Assembly: GCA_965248805.1 (NCBI GenBank)
Contig: CBDFKJ010000009.1
Location: 1,736,001-1,800,000, forward strand
Direction of reading: 5' to 3'
Length of the DNA stretch: 64,000 nt
Source: CBDFKJ01 sp965248805
GTDB lineage: Bacteria; Pseudomonadota; Alphaproteobacteria; UBA6615
Shown here: positions 45,218 to 54,539 of the stretch, one piece after another
Position numbering within the stretch: the stretch's first letter is position 1
How the letters are laid out: every line of letters starts with the position of its first letter
Made by a program: the position numbers and the translations under genes
The notes under the pieces: model-generated
Database searches by the model: none
The model's input: only the letters and a program-made list of their open reading frames with translations
What the model was told of the DNA's origin: nothing

Positions 45218-46012
45218 TCACCGCGCTTCCTTGCTCAACGTTTTCAGCCACACCAGCAGCCCATAGGGAAACATCGAGATCGCCAGGCTGTAGACGATGC
45301 CCAGATACGAATGCAGGTCCAAGAACGAGAAGTAGCGGAGTTGCACGCGAATGCACGAGCACAGCAGTTGCCGCCGCTTGCCGATGGACTGGCCGAACGG
45401 GTCTTCCCCCTTGATCAGCAGGACGCGCGGGAGGTTAGCGGTGTCATAGCGATCGGCGAGGCGGTAGACGATCTCGTAGTCTTCCGCTACCGGGTAATCC
45501 TCGGTGTAAAAGCCGACCGTTCGCAACGCAGAGACCCGGAACATACAAGTCGGATGCACGAACGCCATGCCGTAGCGAAGCCGGCGGCGAACCTGGCGCG
45601 GACGGATCGGTGCCTTGAATGTGAATAGGGTCTTGCCTGTCTGATCGACGTGCTGCGCCCAGGCGCCGACCAGCGCGATGTCGCGATGTGACTCCAGGAA
45701 CGCCATCTGCCGGGTCAGCCGGTCGTCGATGTCGACGTCGCCGGCATCGAGCACCGCGGCGTAGCCGTACCCCTCGGTGAAGATCCGGCGCAGTGCGACG
45801 TTGCGGGCCTCGCTCGGGCCGACATTGTGGCGCATTCGCTGCAGCTCTACGCGATGGATATAGTCACCAGGGTCGACGTTCAGCGGCGGTTGGCTGCCGT
45901 CATCGACGACGAAGACGTCGAATGGTACCGCCTGTGCGTCGAGGGACCGCAACGAGTCGGTAAGACCCTCCTGCGCATTGTATGCGGCGATCAAGACGGC
46001 CAATCGGGGCAT
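45218..46012 (-). CDS. family 2 glycosyltransferase
   Basis: 264 residues from the ATG at 46012 (MPRLAVLIAAYNAQEGL), chosen because the GT2 fold starts right there; an upstream extension overlaps the next gene. Nucleotide-binding region FDVFVVDDGSQPP, DxD-like AAVLDAGDVDIDDRL and acceptor-site region YPVAEDYEIVYRLADRY (the ED catalytic base region). A C-terminal hydrophobic stretch (YLGIVYSLAISMFPYGLLVW) suggests membrane association. It adds one sugar to the EPS repeat unit; donor unknown. It follows the polymerase gene by 29 bp. Confidence 0.92.
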   Translation of the reverse strand: MPRLAVLIAAYNAQEGLTDSLRSLDAQAVPFDVFVVDDGSQPPLNVDPGDYIHRVELQRMRHNVGPSEARNVALRRIFTEGYGYAAVLDAGDVDIDDRLTRQMAFLESHRDIALVGAWAQHVDQTGKTLFTFKAPIRPRQVRRRLRYGMAFVHPTCMFRVSALRTVGFYTEDYPVAEDYEIVYRLADRYDTANLPRVLLIKGEDPFGQSIGKRRQLLCSCIRVQLRYFSFLDLHSYLGIVYSLAISMFPYGLLVWLKTLSKEAR

Positions 46013-46041
46013 GGCAGCGCCGCGGGTTAGCTCGGGCCCGC

Positions 46042-47277
46042 TCAGGTCGGCCACGGTGCTGGCGGAGCCCGTTCCGCCGGGCGCGGTGGGTAGGCCAGCA
46101 TCACGCCCCACAATATCGCGAACAGTAGCCACATATGACGCCAATGCAGGCTGTCGATCACGACGGAATTGCCCAGGCATCCAAGCGCGGCGGCAAGCGC
46201 GACGATAAAGGTGGACTGGACTGGCGTCTCCCTCATGAAAAACATCAAGCTGCGCCACATCGTCACGATCACAAACCCGAAGAAGGCGGCGGCGCCGATC
46301 CAGCCGTTCTCCACGATAACGCGCAGGTAAAGGTTGTGCGTCGCCTTATTGAAGGTGCGCTCGGATTGGCCCAGGCCGATGCCGAAGGGATTGGTCGCCG
46401 CTTCGCTGAGCGCCGCCCATTGGGTGCCGAACCGCACCGAGTCGTATCGCTGGATGAAGCGTGCCCGCTTGCTGAACAGCTCCGAAACTTCCGGTTGAGT
46501 GATGGCATAGGCGATAACGCCGATCCCGAACGCACCGATCACGACGGCCATCACGACCGTTCGCACGCGATACTTCGCCGAGCGCGACGCCAGGAAGCGC
46601 AGCAGATAGAACAGTCCGAACGAAAGGATCATGTTGGCCCAGGCGGCGCGCGAGAAGCTTAAAAAGGCACCGAATACGAGCACCATGCAGAATCCCAACG
46701 CCGCTGCCTTGGTGATGGGCGAAGTCCGACCTTCAATCATCGTCAGCAGATAGAGGATGGGCGGGATGAGGAAGGGCCCGTAGACATTCGGATCCTTGAA
46801 CAGCGCCTTTACCCGGCCGGCCACGAGCAAGTCGGCGAAATTCGGCACAAGGTGGAAGTAGCCCGCGACGCCAAAGGTGACCGCGATCGCCGCAGCGATC
46901 AGATAGCCCCGCCACAAATAGGCGATCGCCTTTGGCGGGTTCTCGTAAATGAGGCCGACGAACAAGTACCAGTTCATGAACAGGTAAACGGTCACAGCCA
47001 AGAAGAACAGCGCTCGCGGCCCATTGGCGGCCGTCATTCCGGGGACGAAATTGGCGATGGCCAACACGCCGAGAAGAAACGACGGAACCGCGAGCCCGGT
47101 GGGCAAGCGCAAACCGCCACCGACGAAAAGGACCACCATCAACCCGATTGCGAAGAGGTCGTATGGCGCCGGTTCGATCACCACGTAGGAGCTGCTTGCC
47201 ACCAAGAGCGCCAACGCGACGAAGCGCGTGTCGCTGAGCTTGAAGGTGTCGCGCGCCGGCGCGGCGATGGCCGTCAT
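46042..47277 (-). CDS. O-antigen ligase / Wzy-like polysaccharide polymerase
   Basis: 411 residues with 10-12 predicted membrane helices and a large periplasmic loop carrying the Wzy_C signature region: RYDSVRFGTQWAALSEAATN, then PFGIGLGQSERTF and THNLYLRVIVENGWIG. Such proteins polymerise or ligate lipid-linked glycans in the periplasm. The ATG overlaps the stop of the GT4 gene (ATGA), indicating translational coupling in one operon with both glycosyltransferases. Confidence 0.9.
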   Translation of the reverse strand: MTAIAAPARDTFKLSDTRFVALALLVASSSYVVIEPAPYDLFAIGLMVVLFVGGGLRLPTGLAVPSFLLGVLAIANFVPGMTAANGPRALFFLAVTVYLFMNWYLFVGLIYENPPKAIAYLWRGYLIAAAIAVTFGVAGYFHLVPNFADLLVAGRVKALFKDPNVYGPFLIPPILYLLTMIEGRTSPITKAAALGFCMVLVFGAFLSFSRAAWANMILSFGLFYLLRFLASRSAKYRVRTVVMAVVIGAFGIGVIAYAITQPEVSELFSKRARFIQRYDSVRFGTQWAALSEAATNPFGIGLGQSERTFNKATHNLYLRVIVENGWIGAAAFFGFVIVTMWRSLMFFMRETPVQSTFIVALAAALGCLGNSVVIDSLHWRHMWLLFAILWGVMLAYPPRPAERAPPAPWPT

Positions 47278-48491
47278 GGCACCGACCTCGAGGATTGCGT
47301 GTTGCCTGGCACTCCGATGCCAGGCGCCGACGGTCCGCGTTTGGTCTCGATCTGTTGCTGCAGTGAGTGCGCGTAGACGCCCGCGGTCTCGGCGATCATG
47401 CGTTCGACCGTTCGTCCCTCGGCGATCGCGCGCGATGCCTTACCCATGCGCGCGCGCAGCTCCCCATCGGCGACCAATTCGGAGAGACGGTTGGCATAGA
47501 CGGCCTCGTCCCAGTTCGCCACGACGTAGCCATTGACCCCATCGTGGATAGCGATGCTGGTGCCACCGACCGCGGTGGCGACGATGGGCAGGCCGGCCGC
47601 TGCCGCCTCCAGCAGCACGTACGGCATCGCTTCATAGACGCTGGGCATGGCGAAGATATCGAACGCCGCCATCGCCGCCGCTCCGGTGGCAGCCGGCAGC
47701 CAGCGAACACGGTCGGCAACGCCCAGCTCGCGCGCCCGGACTTCTGCCGGTGCTTGCAGTGGCCCTTCGCCGACCATCGCCAGTTGTACATCGTCGTTGT
47801 GCTTCGACACCTGTGCGAACGCCTCGACGATACGGCTGGGCGCCTTCTGCGGCGCGAAGCGGCCGACGAAGCCGATACACACGGCGTCGCTCGCCAGGCC
47901 CCAGCGCGCGCACGCCTCGGCGCGGTCCAGGGGTGGCAGCGGGCGCACGCCGTTGACGACGACATGCATTTTCCGTTCGTCCATGCCCATGCGCAGCGCA
48001 TGCGTGTACTCCTCGCCCGAGACCGCGATCACGGCGTCCGCGCGGCGGGCGATCAAACGCTCGAGCCGTTCGTAAAAACGCCGTGCGCCGCCAGCCAGCG
48101 CGGGGTCGAAACTGCGCAGGCAATGCGGTGTCCACACTCGTGCGGTGCTTCGCCGCGTGCTGGCGAACATGGCCAACGCACCGCCCTTGGAGCTGTGCCC
48201 GTGGATCAAGTCGAACGGCCCGTTTTTGGCGGCGTATCGACGGATCTGATACCAAGCGGCCAGGTCGGACGGATGCGGTGCCCGCCGCATATCGACGTGC
48301 GCCCGCGTGACGCCGTCGAGGGACGCCAGCTCGGCTTCGATCCAGGGCTCGGCGCGGCGGTTGGCGTAAAGCAGATGCACGTCGTGGCCGGCGGCATCGA
48401 GCCCTCGCGCCAGATCCAACACGTGGCGGGCCGTTCCGCCTGCGGTCGGCTCCTGAACCAGGAGGATCCGCCATTTGCCGTCGCGGTGCAT
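47274..48491 (-). CDS. family 4 glycosyltransferase
   Basis: About 406 residues from the ATG at 48491 (MHRDGKWRILLVQEPTAGGT). Domain 1 has the acceptor-side GGTARHVLDLARGL and DLIHGHSSKGG; domain 2 has FVGRFAPQKAPSRIVEAFAQ, VGEGPLQ and the EX7E-type donor motif in MPSVYEAMPYVLLEAAAAGL. A longer frame to 48842 is an artefact that runs into IS1182 copy 3. First gene of the GT4-Wzy-GT2 operon. IS1182 copy 3 sits about 200 bp upstream and may have separated the operon from its promoter. Confidence 0.92.
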   Translation of the reverse strand: MHRDGKWRILLVQEPTAGGTARHVLDLARGLDAAGHDVHLLYANRRAEPWIEAELASLDGVTRAHVDMRRAPHPSDLAAWYQIRRYAAKNGPFDLIHGHSSKGGALAMFASTRRSTARVWTPHCLRSFDPALAGGARRFYERLERLIARRADAVIAVSGEEYTHALRMGMDERKMHVVVNGVRPLPPLDRAEACARWGLASDAVCIGFVGRFAPQKAPSRIVEAFAQVSKHNDDVQLAMVGEGPLQAPAEVRARELGVADRVRWLPAATGAAAMAAFDIFAMPSVYEAMPYVLLEAAAAGLPIVATAVGGTSIAIHDGVNGYVVANWDEAVYANRLSELVADGELRARMGKASRAIAEGRTVERMIAETAGVYAHSLQQQIETKRGPSAPGIGVPGNTQSSRSVP

Positions 48492-48687
48492 CGCAGTCGT
48501 CAACGTCGTTTTCTCCCGGCCGCCTCGGCACACCGCGGACGTGTCGCCACTATGCCCCATTGCGCCCGCTGAAACGTCGCCCAGATTGTGGATAAGGCGC
48601 GATGGTAATGACGGTGCATCGCCGTTTTGCGCCAAATACCAGCAAACAGACGCCACGGCTTGCCCGAGCCGCCGACGATTATCGTAG

Positions 48688-50141
48688 CAGCCCGGTGATG
48701 AAGTCGCGCTTTGATCAATCGGTTTCGGGGGCGACGATGATGATGATAACGAGCATGGCTGGTTTGCCTTCGATGTTCGCCACGATGGCGATCGCCAGGG
48801 CAGCATCGAACTGAATAACGAACAAAAGGGTGCTCTTTGCACTCGCAGCCTCCCTCGGCGTGCCTGATCCGAACAGCGCGCGCATCAGAATGCCGAGATT
48901 GAACCCGGCGACATGGATCAGGTATCGTTTGTGGACGTTCTCGCGCGCCCGCAGCAACGCGCGGCGCATGCCGCCACGGTCGAGGACATGGGCGAAGCTG
49001 CGCTCGACCATCTCACCGCGCCTGCGCATGGCGTTCCGCGCGACGCCGGACTTCAATCGCGCCCGGTTGGCGTAGACAGCCTGACGTGCCGCCTGGTCGC
49101 CATGCCAGCGCAGATAGCCGTTGGCGGGCTCCGGCTCGGAGATCCGCGTTTTCCAGACGCCGCCGTCGAGGTCTTTCAGCCCCTCGCGTGAATGATAGCC
49201 CTTGTCGCCAACGAGACTGCAGGGCTCTGCCCGTGTTGGAGCCAGACCGACCTCGGCGAGGTTGCGCGCGGCCGCCTCCAGCGTCCCAGGCAAAGTCGTC
49301 GTGTCGCCTTCATCGGCTGGATAGATCGGCGCCGCAACGATGACGCCGGTGTCGAGATCGACCGCGTGCTCGGGCTTGCAGGCCAGATGCGTGGTGCCGT
49401 CCTTCATCCGCGCGATCTTCGCATCAGGATCGGTCGGGCTCGTCCAATCCTTGTTCGAAAGCTTCTTGCCCTTCCGCCGGCGATCGAGCCGGACGAGGTC
49501 GTCGATCGTCGGCGTTTCGACGCCACTCTCCTTCGCCATTTGCGTCAGCATCTCGCGATAGGTCTCGCCGCTATCGCGCCGCACGATGGCTCGCAGGGCG
49601 GCGTTGGCTTCCATCGTCGAGCCGTCGACGCCGATCCGCTCGCCCTTCACCAGACCGCGCGCGGCGACGAGAGCCAGAACCCAGTCGAAAACCTTTTCAT
49701 GGACCTCGTGCGGCAGCCGGCCGCGCGTCTTCGACAACCAGGAATGATCGGGAACCTTGTCCCGGTTCGCCAACCGCAGAAACGCGCGAAGCGACAGCGA
49801 ATCCGAACAGCGCCAAGCGATGCCGCGCTCGCTGCCGATGCCCTCGAAATAGCCGATCATGTGCATCCGGAAATAACGCCCCGGCGGCAGCGAAGGAGCC
49901 CCCATCCGAGGTGCGTAGTATGGCTTGCACGTCGCCTCCACGAAGCCGTCAAAGCCAGACTCGGTCAGCAACTCATGCAGCCGGTCGGAAAACGCGTGTC
50001 CAGGCGAACGCGGCATCTCCGCCCATGTCACCACGAGGTCACCCTGAACCTCGCTCTGTCGTCTCAATGCCATCGCACGACGCCCGTCTAAATCTCTATG
50101 TTCAGACAGAATCAGACACGCCGGACTTCGTCAACGGGCTG
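48688..50141 (-). mobile_element. IS1182-family element (type a), copy 3 (1,454 bp), GTAG duplication
   Basis: Complete, with GTAG at both edges (48684-48687 and 50142-50145), the clearest target duplication for this element in the window. It abuts an IS1595 type a copy on the right. Confidence 0.94.
48715..50073 (-). CDS. IS1182-family transposase (type a)
   Basis: 452 residues, nearly identical to the copy at 41218-42576, with Cys replacing Tyr in the THLAYKPEH block. All catalytic blocks and the frame are intact. Confidence 0.93.
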   Translation of the reverse strand: MALRRQSEVQGDLVVTWAEMPRSPGHAFSDRLHELLTESGFDGFVEATCKPYYAPRMGAPSLPPGRYFRMHMIGYFEGIGSERGIAWRCSDSLSLRAFLRLANRDKVPDHSWLSKTRGRLPHEVHEKVFDWVLALVAARGLVKGERIGVDGSTMEANAALRAIVRRDSGETYREMLTQMAKESGVETPTIDDLVRLDRRRKGKKLSNKDWTSPTDPDAKIARMKDGTTHLACKPEHAVDLDTGVIVAAPIYPADEGDTTTLPGTLEAAARNLAEVGLAPTRAEPCSLVGDKGYHSREGLKDLDGGVWKTRISEPEPANGYLRWHGDQAARQAVYANRARLKSGVARNAMRRRGEMVERSFAHVLDRGGMRRALLRARENVHKRYLIHVAGFNLGILMRALFGSGTPREAASAKSTLLFVIQFDAALAIAIVANIEGKPAMLVIIIIVAPETD

Positions 50142-51139
50142 GTAGGATGCTTCCACTCGCCGGAATATAGCTCGGCGTAGGTTGGAGCCTCGGCCTCTCC
50201 TGCGATTCCGAGCAATGAGCGGAAGGCGTTGAACGGGTAAAACCGCCTGTTGAAGCGGAACGTGAACTCATTGAGGTAGGCTTGTAGATGCTTTGCGCTC
50301 ACGCCATGGTGGATGCCACTGAGCCAATTCTTCAGGTTGCTGAAGACGAGGTGGATGATCGGCATGAACTCTTCGGCCACCTCGGGGTCGCCGCATTCGG
50401 CAGTGGCGTGGTGATCATAGCCGCGTGTCCGCAAGCTGCCATAGCCACTCCAATCGTCGGTGACGATCAGCGACCCCGGCATAACGGCGTTCTCGACGAA
50501 GCCACATAGCGAATCGGCGCTGCGGTCGGCAGCGACGGACAGCCGCACACGCCCGGCGTAGCGGCCATCCTTCCGCTTGTCCTGCGCGGTGCCGGGCTCC
50601 CTGTGGCTGACTTCGACGGCAGCAGCCACCAGCGTCTTGTGGTGAACGCCTCGGCCTTCACCACGCATCCGGCCTCCAACATAGGTTTCGTCCACCTCGA
50701 CATGCTCTCCTGCCCTGGCACCGATCCGATCCTGATCGGGCCGCACCATACCCGCGCGGAGCTTATGCAGGATGCCGAAGGCGGTTTCGTACCGCGTCAG
50801 CCCAAGCTGCCGCTGAAACTGCACCGCCGACATGCCCGGCGTCTGGCTGGCGACCAGATAGGCGGCCCAAAACCACGTGCTCAAAGGCGTGTGGCTGCGC
50901 TCCATGACCGTGCCGACGGTCAATCCCGTCTGGCGGCGGCAAGCGCGACAGGTCAGGACGCCAGGCCGCGTGGCGATGCGGAAAGGTTCACCCACGACGC
51001 CGCAGCGCGGGCAGGCGAACCCGTCACCCCAGCGAGCCCTTTCCAGGTAGGCGGCGCACGCCGCATCGTCGGAGAAAAGTCGCTGAAACTCGGGGAGGGA
51101 TTGCGGGAAGGGCAGGTCGGTGCGGTCGAGAACGTCCAT
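50102..51139 (-). CDS. IS1595-family (ISXO2-like) transposase
   Basis: 345 residues. Zinc-ribbon (ACPRCGVV, TCRACRRQTG), DDE-type core with EVDETYVGGRMRGEGRGVHH, VTDDWSGYGSLRTRGYDHH and LNEFTFRFNRRFYPFNAFRS. The native C-terminus is APTYAELYSGEWKHP; the final residues (TSPLTKSGVSDSV) are read from the adjacent IS1182 end because the original stop was displaced. Confidence 0.9.
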   Translation of the reverse strand: MDVLDRTDLPFPQSLPEFQRLFSDDAACAAYLERARWGDGFACPRCGVVGEPFRIATRPGVLTCRACRRQTGLTVGTVMERSHTPLSTWFWAAYLVASQTPGMSAVQFQRQLGLTRYETAFGILHKLRAGMVRPDQDRIGARAGEHVEVDETYVGGRMRGEGRGVHHKTLVAAAVEVSHREPGTAQDKRKDGRYAGRVRLSVAADRSADSLCGFVENAVMPGSLIVTDDWSGYGSLRTRGYDHHATAECGDPEVAEEFMPIIHLVFSNLKNWLSGIHHGVSAKHLQAYLNEFTFRFNRRFYPFNAFRSLLGIAGEAEAPTYAELYSGEWKHPTSPLTKSGVSDSV

Positions 51140-51208
51140 GACCCACTATCCGTTGTACGCACACAACCTATCCCTAGTGGGTGTATGCGTCAAGCGGATA
51201 GGGACGGT
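50146..51208 (-). mobile_element. IS1595-family element (type a), copy 2
   Basis: It matches copy 1 (16183-17215) but keeps about 25 more bases at the left (GATGCTTCCACTCGCCGG). The right border is taken where the two copies diverge after GCGGATAGG. The left terminus is uncertain because IS1182 copy 3 inserted there. From 51209 to 51359 I see no gene. Confidence 0.82.
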
Positions 51209-51359
51209 TAATTCAACTAATTTATTGCGAATTTTGCGCTAGTTTGAAGCGTCGAGCAAAACTTGGGTAGTGAATCAGCGCTCGAATTATCCACAGGGCG
51301 CCATTTTTATATGTGGTGCGGAAGTCATCGTCGACGGCAATGCTTCCGGTACCGATTTG

Positions 51360-53159
51360 CTAGTCTCGGCGCGTCACCGGAGGAGGCGCCAGCCGGATGT
51401 GGAGTTCACGCAGTCGTTCGGCGTCGATGGGGCTGGGCGCCTGCATCATCAGGTCTTCGGCGCGTTGGTTCATCGGAAAAGCAATCACTTCGCGAATATT
51501 TGGTTCGTCTGCGAGCAGCATCACGATGCGGTCGATCCCCGGCGCCGAACCGCCATGTGGCGGCGCGCCGAACCTCAACGCGTTCAGCATGCCCGAGAAC
51601 CGTGACTCCAACTCGTCCCGGCCGTAGCCCGCGATCTCGAACGCCTTGTACATGATGTCCGGGCGATGGTTGCGGATGGCGCCCGAGCTGAGCTCAACGC
51701 CGTTGCACACGATGTCGTACTGCAACGCCTTGATCGCCAATGGATCCAGCGTCTCCAGGGCTTCCAGGCCGCCCTGGGGCATCGAGAACGGATTGTGGGA
51801 GAACTCGATTTTGCCGGTTTGCTCGTCGCGCTCATACATCGGGTAGTCGGTTATCCAGCAAAACAGGAACTGGTCGGCATCGATCAGGCTCAATTCATGC
51901 GCCAGCTGGGTGCGGGCCAGGCCGGCGAACCGCGCCGCCGCCGGCGGCGCATCGCAGGCGAAGAATACGGCGTCGCCATCGCCCGCAGCGGTCAGTCCGC
52001 GAAGAGCGTCAATCCGATCTTCGGACAGGAACTTGGCGAGCGGCCCCTTCGCGGCGCCATCGAACACGACATAGCCAAGACCACCGGCGCCCTGTTCACG
52101 GGCCCAATCGTTCAGGCGGTCAAACCAGCTGCGCGGCCGCGCCGCCGCACCCGGCGCCGGGATGGCGCGCACGACACTGCCCTTGGCAACGGCGTTTGCG
52201 AACATCCTGAAGTCGCTGCCGAGGAAGACCTCGGTCGCGTCCGATATCTCTATGGGAATTCTCAAGTCCGGCTTGTCGGAGCCATAACGAAGCATCGCGT
52301 CATCATAGGCGATACGGCGAAAGGGCAACGGGCTCACCGGACGGGGCGTGTCGCGATCCCATGCGGCGAATTCTTCGAACACGCCCGCCAGCACCGGCTC
52401 GATGGCAGCTAAAACATCCTCTTGCGTTACGAAGCTCATCTCGAAGTCGAGCTGGTAGAACTCGCCGGGCGAGCGGTCCGCACGGCTGTCCTCATCGCGA
52501 AAACAAGGCGCGATCTGAAAGTAGCGGTCGAAGCCGGCGATCATCAGCAACTGCTTGAACTGCTGCGGCGCTTGCGGCAGGGCGTAGAATTTTCCGGCGT
52601 GCAGGCGCGAGGGTACCAGGAAATCGCGCGCGCCTTCTGGGCTCGACGCGGTCAGGATCGGGGTCTGAAACTCCATGAAGCCGGCCTCGGTCATGCGCCG
52701 GCGGATCGACGAGATCACGCTGTTTCGCAGCTCGATATTGCGGTGCATCTTGTGCCGGCGCAGATCGAGATAGCGGTGGCGCAGCCGAATGTCCTCGCCA
52801 TAGTCCTCGTCGCTGTTGACCTGAAGCGGCAGCAGTTCGGCCGCAGCATCGACGACGAATTCGTCCATGTGCACTTCCACGCTGCCGGTCGGCAGGCTCG
52901 GGTTCACCGTATCCTCGGTGCGTGCCACCACGGGTCCGGTCACCGTCACGACCGATTCAACCCGCGCGGACTCGGCTGCCTGGAACAATGGGCTGGAGAC
53001 ATCGACAACGCATTGCGTGATGCCGAAGTGGTCGCGCAAATCGATGAACAGCAGGTGGCCGTGATCGCGCCGTCGGTGCACCCATCCGGACAAGCGCACG
53101 CGCTCGCCGGTATGCGTCGGCCGCAACTCGGCGCAATTATGCGTTCGGTATGGATGCAT
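51360..53159 (-). CDS. aspS: aspartyl-tRNA synthetase
   Basis: About 600 residues from the ATG at 53159 (MHPYRTHNCAELRPTHTGER), chosen because the anticodon-binding OB fold (VRLSGWVHRRRDHGHLLFID) follows at the normal distance. The class II core has motif 2 FRDEDSRADRSPGEFYQLDF and motif 3 GGSAPGIDRIVMLL; the bacterial GAD insertion occupies the centre. It charges tRNA-Asp (and possibly tRNA-Asn if AsnRS is absent). It is divergent from rnd. The frame is intact. Confidence 0.97.
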   Translation of the reverse strand: MHPYRTHNCAELRPTHTGERVRLSGWVHRRRDHGHLLFIDLRDHFGITQCVVDVSSPLFQAAESARVESVVTVTGPVVARTEDTVNPSLPTGSVEVHMDEFVVDAAAELLPLQVNSDEDYGEDIRLRHRYLDLRRHKMHRNIELRNSVISSIRRRMTEAGFMEFQTPILTASSPEGARDFLVPSRLHAGKFYALPQAPQQFKQLLMIAGFDRYFQIAPCFRDEDSRADRSPGEFYQLDFEMSFVTQEDVLAAIEPVLAGVFEEFAAWDRDTPRPVSPLPFRRIAYDDAMLRYGSDKPDLRIPIEISDATEVFLGSDFRMFANAVAKGSVVRAIPAPGAAARPRSWFDRLNDWAREQGAGGLGYVVFDGAAKGPLAKFLSEDRIDALRGLTAAGDGDAVFFACDAPPAAARFAGLARTQLAHELSLIDADQFLFCWITDYPMYERDEQTGKIEFSHNPFSMPQGGLEALETLDPLAIKALQYDIVCNGVELSSGAIRNHRPDIMYKAFEIAGYGRDELESRFSGMLNALRFGAPPHGGSAPGIDRIVMLLADEPNIREVIAFPMNQRAEDLMMQAPSPIDAERLRELHIRLAPPPVTRRD

Positions 53160-53261
53160 GAGGCTAATCGGGGTCCAGGCTGACACGGAGGGTCAGCGGC
53201 GTTTGCACATGGGGCGCTCTACTTGTCAAGAATTCCGACCCATGCGCTCTGGGCCTTGCCT

Positions 53262-53289
53262 TTGTCGAGGCCACCAAACCCTGTATAGC
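53262..53289 (+). promoter_or_regulatory. possible rnd promoter
   Basis: TTGTCG (53262-53267) and TATAGC (53284-53289) are separated by 16 bp and lie eight bases before the rnd ATG, which would give a very short leader. Four of six bases match consensus in each box. This is weak evidence. Confidence 0.3.
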
Positions 53290-53296
53290 TGAGCGG

Positions 53297-54520
53297 ATGA
53301 CGCTGATCTCCGATACCGCAGGGCTACAGGCCTTCTGCGCCGATCTGCGCGAAACCGAATTCGTCGCCGTCGACACGGAATTCATCCGCGAACGGACATA
53401 TTGGCCCAAGTTGTGCCTGGTGCAGATTGCCGGCCCGACGGACGCGGTGGCGATCGATCCACTGGCCGACGGCATCGATTTGCAGCCGCTTTTCGAGCTT
53501 CTCAACGACGCACCGGTGCTGAAGGTCTTTCACAGCGCACGTCAGGACATCGAGATATTCCATCACATGAGCGACCGCGTGCCGACGCCACTGTTTGACA
53601 CTCAGTTGGCCGCGATGGTCTGCGGCTTCGGCGATCAAGTGGGACTGGAAACCTTGATCTCGAAGATGAGCGGCCACCAACTCGACAAGTCGTCGCGCTT
53701 CACCGACTGGGCGCGGCGCCCTTTGAGCCAGCGGCAGCTAGACTATGCGATTGCGGACGTCGCCCTATTGCGTGAACCGTTCGAGCGGCTGCGCGACCAG
53801 CTAAAACAGAACGGCCGTGAGCGCTGGCTTCAGGAAGATGTCGCTGGGCTGACGAACCCCGCGACCTATCGTCCCGAGCCGCTGCAAGCCTGGCAGCGTT
53901 TGAAGCCGCGTTCGACCGACGCCCGGTTCCTGGCGATTCTGCAGGCGGTGGCGGCGTGGCGCGAACGCGAAGCGATCGCCCGCGACGTGCCACGCAATCG
54001 CGTGCTGCGCGACGACGCCTTGCTGGAGCTGGCGGCACATCCACCCGAGACGGCCGCGGATTTGTCGCGCCGGCGCGCCATCTCCAACGGCTTCTCCAAT
54101 AGCGCCGCCGCAGAGGAGTTGCTTGCCGCCGTCGCGCACGGATTTGGGCTGCCGCGTGATCAGGCCCCTTCCCGGACGCGGCCGGCGTCGCAACGCAATT
54201 CCGCGGGTTCCCTATCCGACTTGCTCAAGGTCCTGCTGAAGTTCAAATGCACCCAACACCACGTGGCGCAGCGGCTGGTCGCCAGCGCCGGCGACGTCGA
54301 GCGGATTGCCGCCGAGGACGACGCGCCCGTACCGGCGCTCAAAGGCTGGCGCCGCGAGGTGTTCGGCGAGGATGCACTGCGCCTCAAGCGCGGCGAGATC
54401 GCGCTTGCCATCGCCGACAAGAAGGTGGAGGTGCGCTCGATCGGGCAAGATGCGCCCGATCAACCGCTGCAGGAGCCGCAGCCGGGGCGTCTGGTGTCGC
54501 CGGCTGCCATGGACGACTGA
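53297..54520 (+). CDS. rnd: ribonuclease D
   Basis: 407 residues. The DEDDy exonuclease domain shows Asp/Glu in FVAVDTEFIRERTYWPKLCL, Asp in FHSARQDIEIFHHM, and Tyr/Asp in QLDYAIADVALL. HRDC-type helical domains follow (RFLAILQAVAAWREREA and the C-terminal half). It trims tRNA 3' precursors. Position between aspS and ppx is conserved in many alphaproteobacteria. Confidence 0.95.
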   Translation: MTLISDTAGLQAFCADLRETEFVAVDTEFIRERTYWPKLCLVQIAGPTDAVAIDPLADGIDLQPLFELLNDAPVLKVFHSARQDIEIFHHMSDRVPTPLFDTQLAAMVCGFGDQVGLETLISKMSGHQLDKSSRFTDWARRPLSQRQLDYAIADVALLREPFERLRDQLKQNGRERWLQEDVAGLTNPATYRPEPLQAWQRLKPRSTDARFLAILQAVAAWREREAIARDVPRNRVLRDDALLELAAHPPETAADLSRRRAISNGFSNSAAAEELLAAVAHGFGLPRDQAPSRTRPASQRNSAGSLSDLLKVLLKFKCTQHHVAQRLVASAGDVERIAAEDDAPVPALKGWRREVFGEDALRLKRGEIALAIADKKVEVRSIGQDAPDQPLQEPQPGRLVSPAAMDD

Positions 54521-54539
54521 GCGACCATAGTCTCTGCGG

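Noticed and set aside
47274..48842. 522-residue version of the GT4 glycosyltransferase
   Set aside because: The N-terminal ~115 residues are IS1182 terminal sequence and intergenic DNA; the GT-B fold starts at 48491.
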